A stretch of 64,000 bases of DNA, from NCBI GenBank assembly GCA_963765545.1, contig CAVXWW010000009.1, forward strand, positions 496,001 through 560,000. Direction: 5' to 3'. Shown here one piece after another: positions 42,299-51,300 of the stretch (positions are counted from its first letter, which is position 1; every line of letters starts with the position of its first letter). Source of the DNA: JARRPM01 sp963765545 (GTDB taxonomy: Bacteria; Pseudomonadota; Gammaproteobacteria; Pseudomonadales; Halieaceae). Under the pieces are notes generated by a model that was not told the DNA's origin, ran no database searches, and worked only from the letters and a program-made list of their open reading frames with translations. A program made the translations under genes and the position numbers.

Positions 42299-43784
42299 AC
42301 CACAGCGTATCCCCGCGACTGAGCTAACGCAGCCCGTTGTAGTGGGCGAGGTCGCTGGCGAAGGCTGTCACGGTGGTGCCGAGCGCATGAGCAAGGCCGC
42401 AGCCGCAGCGGGCAAGAGTGAAATATTGCAGCAGTATGCGGCGGATTATCCCGCCGGTCCCCATGACCAGCCCCAGAGTATGTGCCCGGCTTTTGGCTCC
42501 CTGCGTGTTGGCCTGCGCATGCGGCGCACGGCGACCATTCTCAGCGGCTCTGCATGCTGCGTCTATGGCCTGACCTTCACGTCACATTTCTACGGTGCAC
42601 GGCGCACGGTAGGTTATGTGCCGTTTGATTCCGAAACACTGGTTACTGGCAAACTTTTCGAGGACATTCGCGAAGCCACCTTCAAGCTGGCTGACCCCGA
42701 GCAGTACGATGCGATTGTCATAATCAACCTGTGCGTGCCCACCGCCTCGGGTGTACCCCTGGATTTGTTGCCGAAACAGATCAACGGTGTGCGGGTCATT
42801 GGTATCGATGTACCCGGTTTTGGTGTGCCCACCCACGCCGAGGCCAAGGACATTCTGGCAGCCGCCATGCTGCGCTATGCGCGCTCTGAGGCAGAGAGCG
42901 GACCGGTTGCGGAGCCCAGCGGAGGTCGCAGTAAACGACCTGCCGTAAGCCTGGTGGGAGAAATTTTTCCGGTGGACGCAATCAGCATTGGCCGCATGCT
43001 GGAGCCGCTCGGGCTTGCAGCCGGGCCAGTGGTGCCTACCCGGGAGTGGCGTGAACTTTATGGCGCCCTCAGCGGTTCGATGGCCGCCATATTGCATCCC
43101 TTCTATATTGCCACCCAGCGAGAGTTCGCCGCAGCGGGCCGACCCTGTATCGGCTCTGCGCCGGTGGGTTATGAGGGCACAGCCAGCTGGCTTAACGCAG
43201 TCGCCCGGACTATGAATATCGGTACGCAGCAGTTGGCTGCAGCCAGCAATGCGATCTTGCCCGGTGTTAAAGGCGCACTTGCCGGCTCTCCGATTGACGC
43301 CCGTATCACCCTGTCCGGTTATGAGGGCTCGGAATTGCTGGTCGCCCGCCTGCTGGTGGAAAGCGGTGCTGATCTTCGCTACGTAGGCACAGCCTGCGGC
43401 CGCAGCGAGTGGTCGGATGCGGACCGGGAGTGGCTGGAGGCCAAGGGCGTCACCGTGCGTTATCGCGCATCCCTGGAGGATGACCTCGCCGCGCTGCGGG
43501 AATTCAAGCCCGACCTCGCGATAGGCACCACGCCAGTGGTCCAGAAGGCAAAGGAGCAGGCGACACCGGCGCTGTATTTTACCAATCTGATATCGGCACG
43601 GCCCCTGATGGGTCCAGCCGGCGCCGGCTCACTTGCGCAAGTGATCAATACCGCGCTGGCGAACAGGGACCGCATGGCGAAGATGGAAGCGTTTTTCGCC
43701 GGTGTGGGCACAGCAGGCACAGCTGGCATCTGGGAGCAGTCGTCGAAAGCAATTGCATCTTTTGCCGGGCAGGAGAACACCTGA
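42285..43784 (+). CDS. bchY: Chlorophyllide a reductase subunit Y
   Basis: A 499-residue NifD/K-like subunit. SMCPAFGSLRVGLRMRRTAT and SGSACCVYGLTFTSHFYGAR hold cluster-ligand cysteines; the PVGYEGTASWL stretch and TPVVQKAKEQATPALYFTNL are typical of BchY. It forms the catalytic heterotetramer with BchZ. ATG 42285 overlaps the end of bchX by 14 bp; the frame remains open upstream inside bchX but without conservation. The stop overlaps bchZ. Confidence 0.93.
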   Translation: MTRYEPQRIPATELTQPVVVGEVAGEGCHGGAERMSKAAAAAGKSEILQQYAADYPAGPHDQPQSMCPAFGSLRVGLRMRRTATILSGSACCVYGLTFTSHFYGARRTVGYVPFDSETLVTGKLFEDIREATFKLADPEQYDAIVIINLCVPTASGVPLDLLPKQINGVRVIGIDVPGFGVPTHAEAKDILAAAMLRYARSEAESGPVAEPSGGRSKRPAVSLVGEIFPVDAISIGRMLEPLGLAAGPVVPTREWRELYGALSGSMAAILHPFYIATQREFAAAGRPCIGSAPVGYEGTASWLNAVARTMNIGTQQLAAASNAILPGVKGALAGSPIDARITLSGYEGSELLVARLLVESGADLRYVGTACGRSEWSDADREWLEAKGVTVRYRASLEDDLAALREFKPDLAIGTTPVVQKAKEQATPALYFTNLISARPLMGPAGAGSLAQVINTALANRDRMAKMEAFFAGVGTAGTAGIWEQSSKAIASFAGQENT

Positions 43785-45223
43785 TGCTGGTACTTGATCA
43801 TGATCGCGCGGGGGGATACTGGGGTTCAGTGTATGTATTCACCGCTGTCAAGGGTATGCAGGTGATCATCGATGGACCTGTCGGCTGTGAAAACCTGCCA
43901 GTGACTTCGGTTTTGCATTACACGGACGGATTGCCGCCCCACGAGTTGCCGATTGTTGTTACCGGACTGGGTGAGGAAGAACTGGGTCAGCACGGTACCG
44001 AGGGAGCCTTGCGCAGGGCACACAAGACCCTCGACCCGGATAGTCCCAGTGTGGTGGTTACCGGCTCCATTGCTGAAATGATTGGAGGCGGGGTTACCCC
44101 ACAGGACACCAATATTCAGCGATTTCTACCGCGCACCATTGATGAAGACCAGTGGCAAAGCGCCGATCGTGCGATGAACTGGTTGTGGACCACCTATGGA
44201 AACCAGAAAAAACGCAAGCGGGCCGCTTCCAGGGAAGAAAACGCCAAACCCCTGGTAAACATTATTGGGCCTATCTACGGCTGCTTTAACACCGCCTCGG
44301 ACCTGGCTGAGATTCGTCGCCTGGTGGAGGGTATTGGTGCCGAGGTCAACATGGTCTTCCCGCTGGGCAGCCACCTCGACGATATTCCGCGCCTGGCCGA
44401 CGCCGACGTCAATATCTGTATGTACCGTGAATTCGGGCGCCTGCTATGCGAGTCACTGGATCGTCCCTATCTACAGGCGCCCATCGGTCTGCACAGCACC
44501 ACACTGTTTTTGGAGAGCCTGGGTGAATTGCTCAAGCTGGATCCCGCCCCCTTTATCGAGCGAGAGAAACATACCACGATCAAGCCACTGTGGGATCTGT
44601 GGCGGTCGGTAACCCAGGATTTCTACGGCACCGCCAGTTTTGGTATCGCTGCCAGTGAAACCTATACCCGCGGAGTGCGCTATTTCCTGGAGGAGGAGAT
44701 GGGCATGCCCTGTAATTTCTCTTTCGCCCGCAAACCCGGCCAGAAAACCGACAACGATGAAGTGCGCAAGGCTGTGCATGAGAAGACACCACTGTTGGTA
44801 TTTGGCAGCTATAACGAGCGTATGTACCTGGCCGAAAAAGGAGCCAGCGCAGTCTATATACCGGCCTCACTGCCGGGCAGCATTATCCGTCGCCATACCG
44901 GCACACCCTTCATGGGTTACTCGGGCGCCTGTTACCTGATGCAGGAGGTGTGTAACGCGCTGTTCGATGCGCTGTTCAATATCCTGCCTTTGGGAACTGA
45001 GCTCGACAAGGTGGCGGCTACGCCTGCCCGTGAGCAGGTTTCGGTCAGTTGGGCGGAAGACGCGCAGGCGGCCCTGGACCAACTCGTGAATCAGCAGCCG
45101 GTGCTTGTGCGCATTTCAGCAGCCAAGCGTCTTCGCGACGCGGCCGAACAGAATGCCCGCGGCAGTGGTGCGGAAGTGGTCGATATAAATCATTTACGGC
45201 AAGCGCGGGGGGAACTCGCGTGA
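43784..45223 (+). CDS. bchZ: Chlorophyllide a reductase subunit Z
   Basis: A 479-residue NifK-like partner of BchY. It begins DHDRAGGYWGSVYVFTAVKG, then DGPVGCENLPVTSVLHYTDG with a cluster cysteine; IIGPIYGCFNTASDLAEIRR and TPFMGYSGACYLMQEVCNAL follow, as in BchZ. It starts at ATG 43784 inside the bchY stop. It ends 58 bp before the pufQ-like gene, with which it is probably cotranscribed, coupling late bacteriochlorophyll enzymes to the reaction-centre genes. Confidence 0.93.
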   Translation: MLVLDHDRAGGYWGSVYVFTAVKGMQVIIDGPVGCENLPVTSVLHYTDGLPPHELPIVVTGLGEEELGQHGTEGALRRAHKTLDPDSPSVVVTGSIAEMIGGGVTPQDTNIQRFLPRTIDEDQWQSADRAMNWLWTTYGNQKKRKRAASREENAKPLVNIIGPIYGCFNTASDLAEIRRLVEGIGAEVNMVFPLGSHLDDIPRLADADVNICMYREFGRLLCESLDRPYLQAPIGLHSTTLFLESLGELLKLDPAPFIEREKHTTIKPLWDLWRSVTQDFYGTASFGIAASETYTRGVRYFLEEEMGMPCNFSFARKPGQKTDNDEVRKAVHEKTPLLVFGSYNERMYLAEKGASAVYIPASLPGSIIRRHTGTPFMGYSGACYLMQEVCNALFDALFNILPLGTELDKVAATPAREQVSVSWAEDAQAALDQLVNQQPVLVRISAAKRLRDAAEQNARGSGAEVVDINHLRQARGELA

Positions 45224-45281
45224 GCATATCCAGGTGCTTGTGCAAACCGCGGCATCTGTCTTTAGAAGGGGGGTATAACCC

Positions 45282-45515
45282 ATGAGCATGATTGGTAGTA
45301 GTAGCCAGGGCCTGAAGGGCGGGCAGCAGGATAGCAAACAGTATCGGCGGCTGATGGTGATTGCCGTTGTGTTGTTCTTCTTTGCCGCAGCGTTTACGCG
45401 CTTGCTGCACATTAAGGAGCGCTCTGTTGTATCCGCGACAGGTGAGCATGAAACACTTTACCAGGAAGCGAGGCGGATGGCTTCTACTGTCCTGCCCTAT
45501 GCATTTATGAGCTAG
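45282..45515 (+). CDS. pufQ: PufQ-like small membrane protein
   Basis: A 77-residue protein with one membrane helix (LMVIAVVLFFFAAAFTRLL, about residues 24-42) and the C-terminal segment LYQEARRMASTVLPYAFMS, which resembles the AR-I-P-IF-x end of PufQ. In Rhodobacter PufQ influences bacteriochlorophyll supply to the puf complexes. The position between bchZ and pufL is that of pufQ in other clusters. A strong ribosome site (agaagggggg) precedes ATG 45282; ATG 45288 is an alternative. Sequence similarity is weak outside the helix and tail. Confidence 0.65.
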   Translation: MSMIGSSSQGLKGGQQDSKQYRRLMVIAVVLFFFAAAFTRLLHIKERSVVSATGEHETLYQEARRMASTVLPYAFMS

Positions 45516-45576
45516 TTACACGCCAGCACATAGTGGAAAAAACACTTGCCGGTATCAGAGGCCGGGGGGAAATAAA

Positions 45577-46401
45577 ATGTCGATGCTGAGTTTCGAAAGA
45601 AAATACCGGGTCCGTGGTGGAACATTGGTTGGTGGTGACCTGTTCGACTTTTGGGTGGGCCCGTTTTACGTTGGATTTTTTGGCGTCACCACGATATTTT
45701 TCTCCTTGTTGGGGACCTTGTTGATTCTCTATGGCGCCTCCCAGGGGCCCACCTGGATCCCCTGGCAGATCAACATCGCACCGCCTGATCTGTCTTATGG
45801 GTTGAGTCTGGCACCCCTGAACGATGGAGGCCTGTGGCAGATCATTACCATCTGTGCAATTGGCGCATTTGTCTCCTGGGCGCTGCGACAGGCTGAGATA
45901 TCACGCAAGCTGGGCATGGGGCTGCATATTCCCTTTGCCTACTCTGTTGCGGTATTTGCCTACATTACTCTGGTGGTTATTCGACCCCTGTTGCTTGGGG
46001 CGTGGGGCCACGGATTTCCCTACGGCATTCTCAGCCACCTGGACTGGGTGTCCAACGTCGGCTACCAGTACCTGCATTTTCATTACAACCCCGCACACAT
46101 GATCGCGGTTTCATTTTTCTTCACTACAACGCTGGCGCTATCCATGCACGGCTCGTTGATTCTGGCGGTGACTAACCCTCCGAAAGGAGAAGAGGTTAAG
46201 ACCGCCGAGCACGAGAACACTTTCTTTCGCGACGATGTGGGGTACTCGATCGGAGCGCTGGGGATCCACCGCCTGGGTTTGTTCCTTGCACTGTCCGCTG
46301 GATTCTGGAGTGCAGTGTGCATCGTCATCAGCGGGCCTTTCTGGACCAAGGGTTGGCCGGAATGGTGGAACTGGTGGCTACAACTACCCATTTGGGATTG
46401 A
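45577..46401 (+). CDS. pufL: Photosynthetic reaction centre L subunit
   Basis: A 274-residue protein with five membrane helices. It starts with FERKYRVRGGTLVGGDLFDF, and carries HLDWVSNVGYQYLHFHYNPA followed by HMIAV with the pigment-ligand histidines, and ALSMHGSLIL and ALGIHRLGLF with the quinone/non-heme iron ligands. With PufM it binds the special pair and quinones. A ggggggaaa site precedes the ATG. The pufM gene starts 15 bp after the stop. Confidence 0.97.
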   Translation: MSMLSFERKYRVRGGTLVGGDLFDFWVGPFYVGFFGVTTIFFSLLGTLLILYGASQGPTWIPWQINIAPPDLSYGLSLAPLNDGGLWQIITICAIGAFVSWALRQAEISRKLGMGLHIPFAYSVAVFAYITLVVIRPLLLGAWGHGFPYGILSHLDWVSNVGYQYLHFHYNPAHMIAVSFFFTTTLALSMHGSLILAVTNPPKGEEVKTAEHENTFFRDDVGYSIGALGIHRLGLFLALSAGFWSAVCIVISGPFWTKGWPEWWNWWLQLPIWD

Positions 46402-46416
46402 GGCGAGGATACAACA

Positions 46417-47394
46417 ATGGCCGAATATCAGAATATTTTTAGCAGGGTGCAGGTGCGCTCACCCGCATATCCCGGGGTGTCACTGGGCAGCGACAACGTT
46501 AATCGCGTGGGCGGAATGTCCCACTCATACTGGCTTGGTAAAATCGGGGATGCGCAGTTGGGCCCGATTTATTTGGGCGGTACGGGCGTGTTGTCCCTCA
46601 TTTGTGGCTTTCTTGCGTTCGAAATTATCGGGCTCAATATGTGGGCCTCGGTGAATTGGGACCCGGTGGAGTTCGTGCGACAGCTTTTCTGGTTGGCGCT
46701 CGAACCGCCGCCACCCAAGTATGGCCTGAGCATACCGCCCCTGCATGATGGTGGCTGGTGGCTGATGGCCGGATTCTTCCTCACCCTCTCAATATTGCTG
46801 TGGTGGTGGCGCACGTTCAAACTCTCGCGGGCACTGGGTATGGGTAACCACCTCGCCTGGGCGTTCGCCGGTGCGATCTGGCTTTATCTGGTGTTGGGAT
46901 TTATCCGCCCACTCTTGATGGGTAGTTGGAGTGAGGCAGTGCCATTCGGTATTTTCCCCCACCTTGACTGGACTGCGGCTTTCAGCATTCGGTACGGCAA
47001 TTTGTTTTATAACCCGTTCCACATGTTATCCATTACCTTCCTTTATGGATCCACGCTGTTGTTTGCGATGCACGGAGCCACAGTACTCGCGGTGAGCCGC
47101 TATGGTGGTGATCGCGAAATCGACCAAATCACCGACCGGGGAACTGCCTCTGAGCGCGCAGCACTGTTCTGGCGCTGGACCATGGGCTTCAACGCTACCA
47201 TGGAATCCATTCACCGCTGGGCCTGGTGGTTTGCCGTGCTGACAGTTGTTACCGGTGGTATCGGGATCCTGCTCACCGGCACCGTGGTGGACAACTGGTA
47301 TCTCTGGGCTGTGAAGCACGGTGTGGCTCCATCCTACCCGGCGATTGAAGCCACCCCGCTTGCGGACCCGCAATTGATGGGGGGCGGACAATGA
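46417..47394 (+). CDS. pufM: Photosynthetic reaction centre M subunit
   Basis: A 325-residue partner of PufL. It shows GPIYLGGTGVLSLICGFLAF, HLDWTAAFSIRYGNLFYNPF followed by HMLSITFLYGSTLLFAMHGA, and ESIHRWAWWFAVLTVVTGGI with the iron-ligand histidine. The C-terminal extension after YLWAVKHGVAPSYP is typical of reaction centres that carry a PufC cytochrome. The stop overlaps the pufC ATG by four bases. Confidence 0.97.
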   Translation: MAEYQNIFSRVQVRSPAYPGVSLGSDNVNRVGGMSHSYWLGKIGDAQLGPIYLGGTGVLSLICGFLAFEIIGLNMWASVNWDPVEFVRQLFWLALEPPPPKYGLSIPPLHDGGWWLMAGFFLTLSILLWWWRTFKLSRALGMGNHLAWAFAGAIWLYLVLGFIRPLLMGSWSEAVPFGIFPHLDWTAAFSIRYGNLFYNPFHMLSITFLYGSTLLFAMHGATVLAVSRYGGDREIDQITDRGTASERAALFWRWTMGFNATMESIHRWAWWFAVLTVVTGGIGILLTGTVVDNWYLWAVKHGVAPSYPAIEATPLADPQLMGGGQ

Positions 47395-48440
47395 AAACGA
47401 CAGTATTGAAATTGAAACCAGCGGCATTGCTGGCCACGACACTGGCAGCGCTGTTGCTCGCTGGCTGCAGTCGTCCACCGGTGGATAGCGTGCAGCGTGG
47501 TTATCGTGGTACCGGCATGGTGGAGATAATCAATCCGCGTACACGTGAGGAACTTGTTCAGGCGAATATGCCGCCCGAAGCGCTGCCTGCCGCACCCGAT
47601 GTAGGGCCCAGGGCCAGCGAAGTCTATGAGAACGTGCAAATACTGGGTGATCTCAGGGTGACTGAGTTCGTCCGGCTTATGACCGCAATGACTAGCTGGG
47701 TCGCGCCCGAGCAGGGCTGCAACTATTGTCATGAGGGAGATAATTATGCCAGCGACGAGCCCTATACCAAGCAGGTTGCGCGCTTGATGATCAGCATGAC
47801 CCAGAGTACGAACCAGGATTGGCAGTCCCACGTCGGCCAGACCGGCGTCACCTGTTACACCTGTCACCGCGGCCAGCCGGTACCTGCCAAGGTGTGGGCG
47901 ACCGACCCCGGGCAACCCCATGCGCGCGGTATCGCCAGCGCGCGGCAGAATATTGCATCCGAGACCGTGGCCTCTACGTCGCTACCTTACGATCCGCTGA
48001 CTCCGTTCCTGCTTCAAGATAGCGACATTCGCGTGGTGTCCGACTCGGCATTGCCGATGGGAAGTCGAAAGTCCATCAAACAAACCGAGTGGACGTATGG
48101 CCTGATGATACATATGTCTGATTCACTTGGAGTCAATTGCACCTATTGTCACAACTCTCGCTCCTTCGTCGACTGGGAGCAGAGTTCGCCGGCCCGGGCA
48201 ACCGCCTGGCATGCCATTCGCAATGTGCGCGAAATGAACAACGACTATATCGGCGCCGCAACGCAATACTTGCCTGAAAATCGCCTGGGGCCACTGGGGG
48301 ATCCACTCAAGGTGAGTTGCGATACCTGTCACCGCGGAGCCTATAAGCCAATGTTTGGGGCGCGCATGTTAAAGGACTACCCCAGCCTGTCCAGGCACAG
48401 TGGCGAGGCTACCAAATTGGCGCAAGCGGAGACTCAGTAG
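47391..48440 (+). CDS. pufC: Reaction centre tetraheme cytochrome c subunit
   Basis: A 349-residue lipoprotein with a signal peptide and lipobox (LLLAGCSR). Four heme motifs are visible: CNYCH (residue 110), CYTCH (155), CTYCH (250) and CDTCH (310), with the axial-ligand methionines in VRLMTAMTSW, ARLMISMT and YGLMIHMSD. It re-reduces the photo-oxidised special pair from the periplasmic side. The length and spacing are normal for PufC. After it come 283 bp of non-coding sequence before pufB. Confidence 0.96.
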   Translation: MKTTVLKLKPAALLATTLAALLLAGCSRPPVDSVQRGYRGTGMVEIINPRTREELVQANMPPEALPAAPDVGPRASEVYENVQILGDLRVTEFVRLMTAMTSWVAPEQGCNYCHEGDNYASDEPYTKQVARLMISMTQSTNQDWQSHVGQTGVTCYTCHRGQPVPAKVWATDPGQPHARGIASARQNIASETVASTSLPYDPLTPFLLQDSDIRVVSDSALPMGSRKSIKQTEWTYGLMIHMSDSLGVNCTYCHNSRSFVDWEQSSPARATAWHAIRNVREMNNDYIGAATQYLPENRLGPLGDPLKVSCDTCHRGAYKPMFGARMLKDYPSLSRHSGEATKLAQAETQ

Positions 48441-48653
48441 CACGGTGTCGCACTCGTCTCGGGCGAGAGTAGCTTGTGCATAGCATTGCCCGGACTTTTC
48501 CTGCCAATACAGCAGGATGAATCTGCAGCACTGGTGGAGGTCAGGACGAGGTAGAAGTGATTTTCCGTTTCACGACGACACCACATGGAGTCGACGTGGA
48601 TGCGGGAATAAGTGAGCGGGACGGGCCCTCTGGCCTGTCTTGGCCGCTGGATC

Positions 48654-48683
48654 GCTAACGCACTGCACTTATGGTGCGTTGGC
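48654..48683 (+). other. Stable mRNA hairpin between pufC and pufBA
   Basis: A 10-bp stem, gctaacgcac (48654-48663) with gtgcgttggc (48674-48683), one T-G pair and a 10-nt loop, lies 40 bp before pufB. There is no T run, so it is unlikely to terminate. In Rhodobacter, intercistronic hairpins of the puf mRNA protect the pufBA part from 3'-5' decay; a similar role at a new position is an inference. The remaining pufC-pufB spacer (48441-48653) shows nothing else I can support. Confidence 0.5.
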
Positions 48684-48690
48684 TGGAGTT

Positions 48691-48708
48691 TGTTAGATAC
48701 ATTCAACA
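48691..48708. promoter_or_regulatory. Single PpsR/CrtJ-type palindrome before pufB
   Basis: tgttagatacattcaaca fits TGT-N12-ACA exactly and ends 15 bp before the pufB ATG. No second palindrome is seen at 8 bp, so binding would be weaker or need a distant site. It suggests that pufBA may have its own promoter in addition to read-through from bchC-pufC. A single match has a real chance of being random, unlike the tandem pairs. Confidence 0.45.
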
Positions 48709-48723
48709 TGCAGGAGATTGATC

Positions 48724-48867
48724 ATGACTGAACCAACAAGCCTTTCGGGGCTAACAGAGAGCGAGGCACAGGAGTTCCATGGAATTTTCATGAAGAGCTT
48801 CCTGAGCTTTACCGCTATAGCGGTGGTAGCTCATATCCTTGTCTGGATGTGGCGTCCCTGGCTTTAG
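48724..48867 (+). CDS. pufB: Light-harvesting 1 beta subunit
   Basis: A 47-residue protein: SGLTESEAQEFHGIFMKSFL then AIAVVAHILVWMWRPWL. The C-terminal histidine (in VVAHILVW) binds bacteriochlorophyll and the WRPWL end is typical of LH1 beta. The start ATG 48724 follows caggagattg. It lies downstream of pufC rather than at the head of the puf operon. The gene is shorter than common ORF cut-offs. Confidence 0.93.
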   Translation: MTEPTSLSGLTESEAQEFHGIFMKSFLSFTAIAVVAHILVWMWRPWL

Positions 48868-48912
48868 GCAAGGGCGTCATTTCGGCAAAAACTTTTCACG
48901 GAGAAATGCGAA

Positions 48913-49101
48913 ATGCATAAGATTTGGCAAATTTTTGACCCCAGGAGAATGTTGGTTGCGCTATTTGCGTTTCTCTTCGTTCTCGCACTTTTGATTCACT
49001 TCATACTGTTGAGCACTGATCGCTACAACTGGCTGGATGGTCCGGCTAGTGAGCGAGCTGTGGCACAGCACATGGAGCCCCTACCCCCGTCGCGCGGTTA
49101 G
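48913..49101 (+). CDS. pufA: Light-harvesting 1 alpha subunit
   Basis: A 62-residue protein: MHKIWQIFDPRRMLVALFAF, then the helix with the bacteriochlorophyll ligand in LLIHFILLSTDRYNWL. The tryptophan 11 residues after the histidine is that of LH1-type alpha subunits. The periplasmic tail is short and ends with PLPPSRG. It starts 45 bp after pufB with an acggaga site. Its stop codon is covered by a stable hairpin. Confidence 0.93.
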   Translation: MHKIWQIFDPRRMLVALFAFLFVLALLIHFILLSTDRYNWLDGPASERAVAQHMEPLPPSRG

Positions 49102-49108
49102 CGACGGG
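49086..49108 (+). terminator. Hairpin over the pufA stop codon
   Basis: Perfect 8-bp stem cccgtcgc (49086-49093) / gcgacggg (49101-49108) with a 7-nt loop that contains part of the TAG stop. There is no poly-T tail, so it may act as a 3' stabiliser of the pufBA mRNA as much as a terminator. A second short hairpin, atccgct/agcggat (49147-49163), follows. The rest of 49109-49340 shows no gene. Confidence 0.5.
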
Positions 49109-49340
49109 TTAGCCCTTTCAGGGGACGCCAATCTGGTTGACTTTTGATCCGCTAACAGCGGATTCGAAGGGCTGTCGGATTGGCCACACCCGGGTGCTCC
49201 AGAGTACTCGCTGTGCAGATTTATCAGGCAAATACAGGCTGTATGTTTCGGCCCTGACCTTTTGCGCCCTGACGATGGAAGGCGGTCTCCGGCAGTGGCG
49301 TTATTGGCTCGCAGGGGCCTGGTTGTTTAACGGAGAAATA

Positions 49341-49964
49341 ATGAACTCGAGAGGATTTGTGCAAGTGTCGCCCCAGGTATCTTTTGACGAGGAGAGCCTG
49401 GTACTTGTCGACGAGCGCGACAACGTTGTCGGTTACGACAGTAAACTCAATACTCATCGCGGTAGTGGGTTACTGCACCGCGCTTTCTCTATCTTTCTTT
49501 TCGCAGGACCAGATCGTGTCCTGCTGCATCGGCGCAGCGAGCAGAAACCGCTCTGGCCGGGTTTCTGGACCAACAGTTGCTGTAGCCATCCGCGCTACGG
49601 CGAGTCTTATGCCTACGCCGCTCGCAGGCGCTTGCAGGAGGAACTGGGTATTACTACTGAGTTAGCCTGGTTATACCAGTTCCAATACTCCGCCAGCTTC
49701 GGTGATAAAGGCTCTGAAAATGAGCTGTGTGCGGTAATGATTGGCGATATCGACGAGTCGAGGCCGGTCGAGCCCAATCGGCAGGAAGTGCTCGACTGGG
49801 GCTGGTATGACAGTGCGCAGGTAGATGTGTGGGTGCGGCAGCAGCCTGCACACTTCACCCCCTGGTTTTTATTGGAGTGGGCAGAACTGCGCGGTAAACA
49901 AGACAGTGCCGTGAATGAATTTTGTACGCGGCGGCGCCAGCGGGCACGCCTTTCGATTCAATAA
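49341..49964 (+). CDS. idi: Isopentenyl-diphosphate delta-isomerase, type 1
   Basis: A 207-residue Nudix-fold enzyme: LLHRAFSIFLFAGPDRVLLH, the catalytic cysteine region WPGFWTNSCCSHPRYGE (TNSCCSHP), RRLQEELGI as the Nudix helix, and SENELCAVMIGD with the catalytic glutamate. It interconverts IPP and DMAPP and so supports the crt and phytyl pathways. ATG 49341 follows cggagaaat; the frame is open upstream but not conserved. It ends 4 bp from the end of hemN on the opposite strand. Confidence 0.9.
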   Translation: MNSRGFVQVSPQVSFDEESLVLVDERDNVVGYDSKLNTHRGSGLLHRAFSIFLFAGPDRVLLHRRSEQKPLWPGFWTNSCCSHPRYGESYAYAARRRLQEELGITTELAWLYQFQYSASFGDKGSENELCAVMIGDIDESRPVEPNRQEVLDWGWYDSAQVDVWVRQQPAHFTPWFLLEWAELRGKQDSAVNEFCTRRRQRARLSIQ

Positions 49965-49968
49965 CAGG

Positions 49969-51300
49969 CTACCAGATGCCCATCCAGCGATACATCGGCG
50001 AAGCGTCCCCCCAGCGCTGGTTCAGCACCTGGCGGCCATGAGCGGTAACCGACACCCTTTCAGCGGACACCTCGACCAGGCCATCCCGGTTTAACTGTTG
50101 CAGCATGTCGCCCTGGCCATCAACATTCATTAGCGAGGTGTAATCCTGCAGTTCCATATTGCACATGAGGTCGTTCATGGCCCTGCGGCGATCCTGGTCT
50201 GCATTACTCAGGCGAATGCCGCCTCGAATCGGCAGGCTTCCCTCGTGCATGGCATCCCGCCAGTCCGGTATCAGCAGGTGGTTCTGCACGCACAGGCTAC
50301 TCAGATCACTGATGGCATTAGTGCCGAAGCCGTACACATCTGCGCGGTCATGCAGGGTATAGCCTATCCAGTTGCGGTGCAGCCGATGCTCCAGTTGGGC
50401 GAGCGACAGGGTGTCATCGACCTTTGCAAAGGCATCGAGACCCACCCAGCTGTAGCCAGCCGACTGCAGTAGCTCCACGATACCGTTGAACATGGCGATC
50501 TTGTCGCCAAGTGACGGCATAGTGGTCAGGTCAATTGCCCGTTGGTGCGCAAAGTTTCCCGGTCGGAGTGAGTATGCAAAGCATGCTATACGATCCGGAT
50601 TCAGTTCGATCACCGTGGCCAATGTTTTGTACATGCTCGCGGGGGACTGAGTGGGCAGTCCATAAACGAGATCCATGCTGGTTGTCTCGAAACCGACATC
50701 TCTCGCACTGTGAAAGACATCCTGCAGAACAGACGGGGAGTGTGAGCGACCGATGGCCGTTTGCACGGCGGGATCCAGATCCCTGACCTCGAAATTGATG
50801 CGCCTGAAGCCCAGGCCGTGCAGCAGTTGCAGTTGCGCATAGGAGGTGCGCTTGGGGCTTGCCTCCAGCGATGTTTCGGTGCTGTCAACGATCCGGAAAT
50901 GCCGCTCGATCATGGTGATCAAACGCACCAGCTGCGGATCGCTGAGATAATTTGGCGTCCCACCTCCCACGTGTAACTGCAGCAGGTTTCGGCCTACGCC
51001 AATAATCCGGGTAACCATTTCCATTTCCCGCTCCAGCGCATCGAGGTAACGGTCGATATCTGCACTGTCATGGGTAACCGTGGTGTTGTGGTCGCAACTC
51101 AGGCAGCGCGAGGGGCAGAAGGGCAGGTGAACATAAACGGAGACGGACTCCTGCCCGGCTGGGTTATTGCCATGACTGTGGAGTAGTTGCTCATACTGTT
51201 TGCCGCTAACGCTATCGCGGCGCCCGTCGAACAGATCGTCTGTGTCGTCGGTGGTTGAGCGCGCAATAGAATTGCGCACTACGGGGGCAAGGGTGGGCAT
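49969..51300 (-). CDS. hemN: Oxygen-independent coproporphyrinogen III oxidase
   Basis: A 443-residue radical SAM protein. The cluster motif is C62-PSR-C66-LS-C69 in VHLPFCPSRCLSCDHNT, followed by LQLHVGGGTPNYLSDPQLVR, ISLEASPKR-like TSLEASPKRTS and SMDLVYGLPTQSP, all HemN hallmarks; the C-terminal HemN domain has YGFGTNAISDLS. It decarboxylates coproporphyrinogen III without O2, feeding the tetrapyrrole branch. Upstream, 51301-51497 contains no gene; a near-match to the PpsR motif (tgtaaaccgggtgtaaaa) occurs there. Confidence 0.9.
   Translation of the reverse strand: MPTLAPVVRNSIARSTTDDTDDLFDGRRDSVSGKQYEQLLHSHGNNPAGQESVSVYVHLPFCPSRCLSCDHNTTVTHDSADIDRYLDALEREMEMVTRIIGVGRNLLQLHVGGGTPNYLSDPQLVRLITMIERHFRIVDSTETSLEASPKRTSYAQLQLLHGLGFRRINFEVRDLDPAVQTAIGRSHSPSVLQDVFHSARDVGFETTSMDLVYGLPTQSPASMYKTLATVIELNPDRIACFAYSLRPGNFAHQRAIDLTTMPSLGDKIAMFNGIVELLQSAGYSWVGLDAFAKVDDTLSLAQLEHRLHRNWIGYTLHDRADVYGFGTNAISDLSSLCVQNHLLIPDWRDAMHEGSLPIRGGIRLSNADQDRRRAMNDLMCNMELQDYTSLMNVDGQGDMLQQLNRDGLVEVSAERVSVTAHGRQVLNQRWGDASPMYRWMGIW

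Noticed and set aside
43795..43808. FNR-box-like ttgatcatgatcgc
   Set aside because: It lies inside the first codons of bchZ, deep in an operon, and the second half-site is incomplete.
48434..48709. Minus-strand frame of 91 codons between pufC and pufB
   Set aside because: No conserved motif, cysteine- and serine-rich random look, and it covers the hairpin and operator that better explain the spacer.
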